Source of the DNA: Ophiothrix spiculata
Taxonomy: Eukaryota; Echinodermata; Ophiuroidea; Amphilepidida; Ophiotrichidae
Direction: 5' to 3' (one strand)
DNA length: 64,000 nt
Assembly: GCA_000969725.1 (NCBI GenBank)
Contig: JXSR01S064557.1
Shown in pieces: positions 59,740 through 64,000 of this stretch. The translations under genes were made by a program, and so were the position numbers. A model generated the notes under the pieces. The model did no database searches. It had not been told where the DNA came from and worked only from the letters and a program-made list of their open reading frames with translations. Within the stretch, counting starts at the first letter, position 1; the number at the start of each line of letters is the position of its first letter.

Positions 59740-60745
59740 TTTATAATCACTTAACCCTTTGTGATCCTGTGACATTTCTACTTTAAAAATTCGTGTCAGT
59801 TATCAAAAAATCAAACTCAAGTGTAGCTCAGAACACATATCCAATGTTTACCTTTCGTAAAAGGAAGTACCTCTTCACATCCACCAAGCTACCAAATAAA
59901 ACAAGTACTGCACGTTCATGACATTATTCATTTCAATATTTGCTATCATGTCAATATCAGTTTGGTCCCAAGCCGTATAATTGTCTTATTACTCTTTTTG
60001 TTTCTGAATAAACTCCAAATGGGCTTAAGGATCGAGTTTAGTACACAAGCAGCTAGAGAATGGAACTACTTGTGATTTTTACAACCACCTTGCTTAATGT
60101 TTATCATTAGAATTTTTAAAAGTTATCATCATACGATCTTTTTCAGGGCATAATACAGGGTGTCGCAGAAAAAAATCTTTGCGTGTACTTTTCGTGGGCT
60201 TAACGGATAATCTGAAAGTTTGTAAAGGTTGCATTTTATAGCCCATAAATTAAACTTTTACCGTTTGTTTCAAAATATTTGGGTGGATTTTTGACTGGTC
60301 CAGTTTCATGGATATTGGCCATAAAGTAGTGGTGTTTCTGAATAGAATAAAAACGGATCACATCTGTCTTATCTTTACATAAAATTTGTTAATTTTTTTA
60401 AAGTAAGATAAAAGACAGCATGTACATAATAAATTAATAAAAATTGTTAGAGTTAAATGAGCAGATCAATGATAATACTCAATAGAACTTCATCTAAAGG
60501 GAACTTACAAAATCGTGAAATTGGACCAGAAAATTTTACTTCCAAAATTTGACAAAACATAATTTTTGTTGTACACTACCGATTGAAATGAAACAAACGG
60601 TGTCTGATAGTTCAATTATTCAAGGACTATAAAATTCTACCTTAACATACTTTCTAACTATCCGTTAAAACCAAGGAAATTACACGCAAAGATTGTGAGG
60701 TGTTTGTTTTCTGGGACCCTATATGATTTGTTGAAGCTTCATGAG
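59740..60745 (+). repeat. Inverted duplication, arm 2 (with mariner insertion)
   Basis: It pairs with arm 1 at 53831-54304 in inverse orientation. It is interrupted at 60156-60721 by a mariner-type MITE; past the insertion the match resumes (TATGATTTGTTGAAGCTTCA) and ends at about 60745. Confidence 0.85.
60156..60721. mobile_element. Mariner-type MITE in arm 2 of the inverted duplication
   Basis: The left end CAGGGTGTCGCAGAAAAAAA plus TCTTTGCGTGTA is inverse, with a short insertion, to TACACGCAAAGATTGTGAGG...TTTTCTGGGACCCTA. Further inward, TTAACGGATA and ATTTTATAG match in both arms. TA flanks 60154-60155 and 60722-60723; arm 1 has a single TA (53849-53850). It is 566 bp and non-coding. Confidence 0.85.
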
Positions 60746-60749
60746 GTAA

Positions 60750-62200
60750 ACATTTTTTAGTTGAAGAGTTTTCTTTTACATTTATAGATCGATCTAAAGC
60801 TCAACAAATAAGAAGAAAGAAGAAACATCAATCTATACCATGTTTAGGAATGAATTGATGCTTGCTATGTCTATATTGTAAAAGTTCATTATTTCCTCTT
60901 TCTATACATACCAAAAACTCCTCATAAAACCTAGTATTAGTGGAGATATGGTCAGACAAAGTTGGTCATGAAAAAAAATGTTCATTTGGGCGGCCACAGC
61001 CGCCTGCCGCACTGAATGGGGATTGGTAAATACTAACAACACTATTTCTTTAATACAAAATAACACGACGTATATCGTGCATAGATTTATTACAATCTTT
61101 TCATAAAACTCTAGATGTCGCAAATTAAGGTGCTCCCTCTTTTCGTAAAACACTATCTCGTTTTTACCCTTTCACCTTTTACCTCTTTCAAGGAAGATAA
61201 AATCAGGCAGTGTCTTTAATGTTAAATCAAATTCTATTGCATTTACTATTGTGAAATAGATATCTGGATCATTTTCATGACTTCCTTGATTGACTCCTGC
61301 CCTGCAACTCCTATACATAAGTATTCGTGCTTTTCTAAAACTTTAGATAGTTCTTAACAAAATGTTTGTAACACTTTTTTATAACTTTTTTCCAAATACC
61401 CGTAACTAAATATAATAATGAAAAAATAAATGCAGTTGATTTATAATGCATTAAGCCTCCTGACTAATTATTCCACGCGGCCTCAGCACACTTTACAGAG
61501 CATATACAATCAGTTCTAATGTCTAAAGTCTCGCTGAGGATTTTGTTTTGATGATAAAATGCTAATTATTAATCAATTTTTAATAACGTTAGAGTGGTCA
61601 AAACAAAAAGATGATGTCGTTTTGTAGTATCAATAATGCTTAAAACACTAAAAAACTAAAATTGTCATTTTCAAGAAATTCACATTTATTACAATTATGA
61701 TACTTCTATTTAAAGAATAAATAAAAGTAAAAAAAAACATATTATTAGTATGCGTTTTGGAATCTGAATAGCTCACCGATGTCATAATTGACTCTTAAAT
61801 AAAAAACAATAAAATATCGGTAGTTTTTCACGCGCTTGAGGTATATTATTTATGCAGTTTCCCAGTATTCTGTTATACATGTAGTTCTAATATTCTTTAT
61901 TTCAAGGCTTAAATCCAGATCATGTTTACATAAATAAATTTTTAAGATTGCGATATTGTAAATCCATTCTATGTAAAGTGTGATTGTGCTATAATGCTAG
62001 AAAATTACAATAGGGGGGGGAGGGTATCAACAAGTTTTAAACTTTACCCAGAGCTATATCAGTAGTTTTACTTAATAGGTGGTGGTTGATGTCATATACC
62101 TAGCCGCTTATCACATAAGCTGCATGGAGGAAATTGATACATTTGGCGTATAAGTCCCTTAGCCCAGTAAATCTTAATGACACAATAACCAAAGTTAAGT
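60750..62200. other. AT-rich stretch, nothing recognised apart from a SINE scrap
   Basis: It contains a 35 bp SINE fragment (61467-61502, listed separately) and an open frame of 83 codons on the minus strand (60902-61153) with an Ala/Val-rich centre (SVRQAAVAAQM) and no known motif. There is a G-run at 62012-62024. Confidence 0.4.
61467..61502 (-). repeat. SINE fragment (23205-23562 family)
   Basis: ATTCCACGCGGCCTCAGCAC plus ACTTTACA matches 23239-23267 of the SINE body with one or two differences. No tRNA head is present. Confidence 0.6.
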
Positions 62201-62204
62201 TGTT

Positions 62205-62375
62205 TGATAGTTTGATACCATGGTTTAGGGTAAGGTTTCCCTTTCTATTATTACTAAAATTATGGAAATCGGTCAATGAATGACGTGATAAAACATGACC
62301 GCCATGAATATGGTGATTTTCATTTAAATATAAAAACCGATTTTTTCAATAGAGAGGATCCCTACAATTATGGTC
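62205..62375. mobile_element. Decayed relative of the 36617-37222 element
   Basis: GATACCATGGTTTAGGGTAA, TTTCTATTATTACTAAAATT plus ATGGAAATCGGTCAA align in order with 36714-36780. The TIRs are not preserved here. Confidence 0.55.
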
Positions 62376-62419
62376 TATGGACAGTCGATTAAAAGTAAGA
62401 GAAATGTTTACATTGGCTA

Positions 62420-63615
62420 TGCAAAGATGCCTTTGGTGTCTCGTAATAAAGTTACTTTCCTGGCTCTATTTCTTCTGAGTCAAGTTTAAATCTTCTTAAT
62501 ACCCCTTGTATATGTTTGGATACATATAGTGTGTGGCAGGTCTTCTCTAATATAGAGGATGTCGAACTGCTATAAGCCAAATTTTGAGTCTTTGAACACA
62601 ATCTGGATATCAATTTTCCACCATTATTTATATGGGACAAATGTATTCACATAGGCAGGAGGATAAGATACCAGAATATGAGGTTTATTTGTTTAAAAAA
62701 ATATTCCATTATTATTTTGCAACGTAAGGGCATGGAAGATCACAATTAGAATGAATTTTAACCCTACCCTTAATTCTAACTAGCATTGGCATGATTTATG
62801 AAATAATATAAATCAGATACACTATGCTATTGCCGCAAATAAAGAATTGAGAAAATTAAAGAAACCACTGCGTACTATATGTACAAATAGTTTTCTGTGT
62901 AGATAACCCGACCTATTAAACCCGTAGGCAAGTTTAGATATAAATAAAAAGCACAGAAATGCATATATTAATATTTTAAATAGTCCATTACCTCACCATT
63001 GCAAAGGACGATATTAAAATCAAATCAAAGTACCTACGATGTTTCGTTGAGATGATGTGTGACTGTTCATCTCGAGGCATCTCATCATTTTCACTTTTTG
63101 ACGTATTAGAGGCCAAATATTCTAGGTCTGTGTGTGAGACTAATAAGAATCTTAAAATTTCAGGATATATTAGTTACTACTTTTTATTGCTGCAAATTTT
63201 AAGTATAGAATCAATTGTAAATTTAGTGACAACAAAATTGATTTTCAACCTTTTGTAATGTTGTTGAGCAACATTTTACGAAAAAAATACATTAAAGTTT
63301 TTGTATAAAAATGTACCAAAATTAAGTGCATTTCGGATAATTATCTCAATCAGCAAAATTGTGTCCTTGATATTTACTAGTTGTGTTTAGGTCTTATTCC
63401 GTGACTGACTTATTCCGTGTAGTTCAATTAGACCCGGGCCTGGTTATGGGAGACATTCAGTCTCATTACACTGGTTCTAAGTACTATACGTCGTGATTAA
63501 CCTTTACAATTTTAAAGAATGGGTATGATTTAAAAAGGCGTTCTAGGAAAATATTTTTTTCATTAGGATGGCATACAAGTTTTCCGGGCAACTCCTGAAC
63601 ATTTTCATCATGTTG
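62420..63615. other. AT-rich stretch, nothing recognised
   Basis: No TIR pair, SINE head or exon was seen. Open frames at 62452-62640 (-) and 63052-63258 (+) match nothing known. Confidence 0.4.
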
Positions 63616-63625
63616 TTTCATTTAA

Positions 63626-64000
63626 GGGAGGTAGGAGCCTCACAATCCCTAAAAATGGTTTTTTATCATAACTTGAAAACTAATAAAGTAACCTAGATAA
63701 ATGTATACATTTTTAGAAAGAAAATTTTACAAGGAATCCATATATAGCATCAAAATTAAATTTTATGAACTCACTTTTTAGAAACTCGCCAAAAACGAGT
63801 TATTTTGCCAAAATTTTTTGAACAAGCCTAGAAAAAGTATTTTTTGGCAAATATGGTTCAAAATTGGTAAAAACCATCTAAGTCGATAGTTCTAGGGAAT
63901 GTTTTCTCAAATTTTTGATTAACTTCTTAGTTTTAACAAAAATGGCCAAAAAGTGCAAAAAAATGTCCAAAAATCATGATTTTTTGAAAAAAATGAATTT
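63626..64000. mobile_element. Left part of a TTAA-type element running off the window
   Basis: TTAA (63622-63625) is followed by GGGAGGTAGGAGCCTCACAA and TTTTTATCATAACTTGAAAAC. This follows the pattern of the 44463-44952 element (GGGGTGTAAGCACCTCACTC, then TATCATAACTTTTTGAGAA). The later sequence has many AAAAATGG/CCAAAAA runs. The right end lies beyond the window. Confidence 0.6.

Noticed and set aside
60902-61153. 83-codon minus-strand open frame with an Ala/Val-rich segment as an exon
   Set aside because: There is no recognisable domain, no second copy to test conservation, and no credible splice context.

Overview
The window is AT-rich animal DNA with no convincing protein-coding exon of a host gene. 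Long non-coding stretches, many small DNA transposons with terminal inverted repeats (TIRs), tRNA-derived SINEs and poly-N assembly gaps point to a metazoan, most likely a marine invertebrate. I cannot name the species. No retrovirus-like or other capsid-bearing element was recognised.

Layout. About 1457-53492 is three copies of one ancestral segment in direct tandem order. Unit 1 (about 1457-19601) and unit 2 (about 19602-43800) are close copies, by eye mostly above 90% identical in the blocks compared. Unit 3 (about 43801-53492) is much more diverged and gapped. Each unit starts and ends with blocks that are themselves older paralogs of one another (for example 1620-2300 and 17306-17640), and a further decayed copy lies at 25330-25545. 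The right part (53500-64000) lies outside the tandem array. It holds inverted and direct duplications, short tandem repeats and more small transposons.

Transposon content. Because units 1 and 2 are aligned paralogs, an insertion in one can be read against the empty site in the other. This gives base-level ends and target-site duplications (TSDs) for a Tc1-like element with a transposase relic (20177-22298, TA), mariner-type elements (13981-15193 and 37499-38574, TA), a piggyBac/Kolobok-like element (36617-37222, TTAA), hAT-like elements (11412-11744, 15741-16634 and 39462-39758, 8 bp), and an unclassified 1.74 kb element with a CATG duplication (33331-35070). Elements shared by units 1 and 2 are older than their duplication. 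They include a 184 bp palindromic MITE, an inverted array of 26 bp repeats, a CpG-rich long-TIR family and a LINE reverse-transcriptase scrap. Several are nested: a tRNA-like SINE lies in a hAT element, which lies in a mariner-type MITE, inside unit 1.

No gene network can be described. The biology visible here is duplication history plus transposon activity. The less ordinary structures are the inverted minisatellite array (6830-7345 and 29350-29850), the CpG-rich palindromic family (7387-7851, 12055-12515, 29893-30592 and 39185-39990), the element packed with CCAGTATTG motifs (49311-50309), and a tRNA-Arg-like sequence split in its anticodon loop by a MITE (31211-31735). Short exons cannot be excluded by eye.
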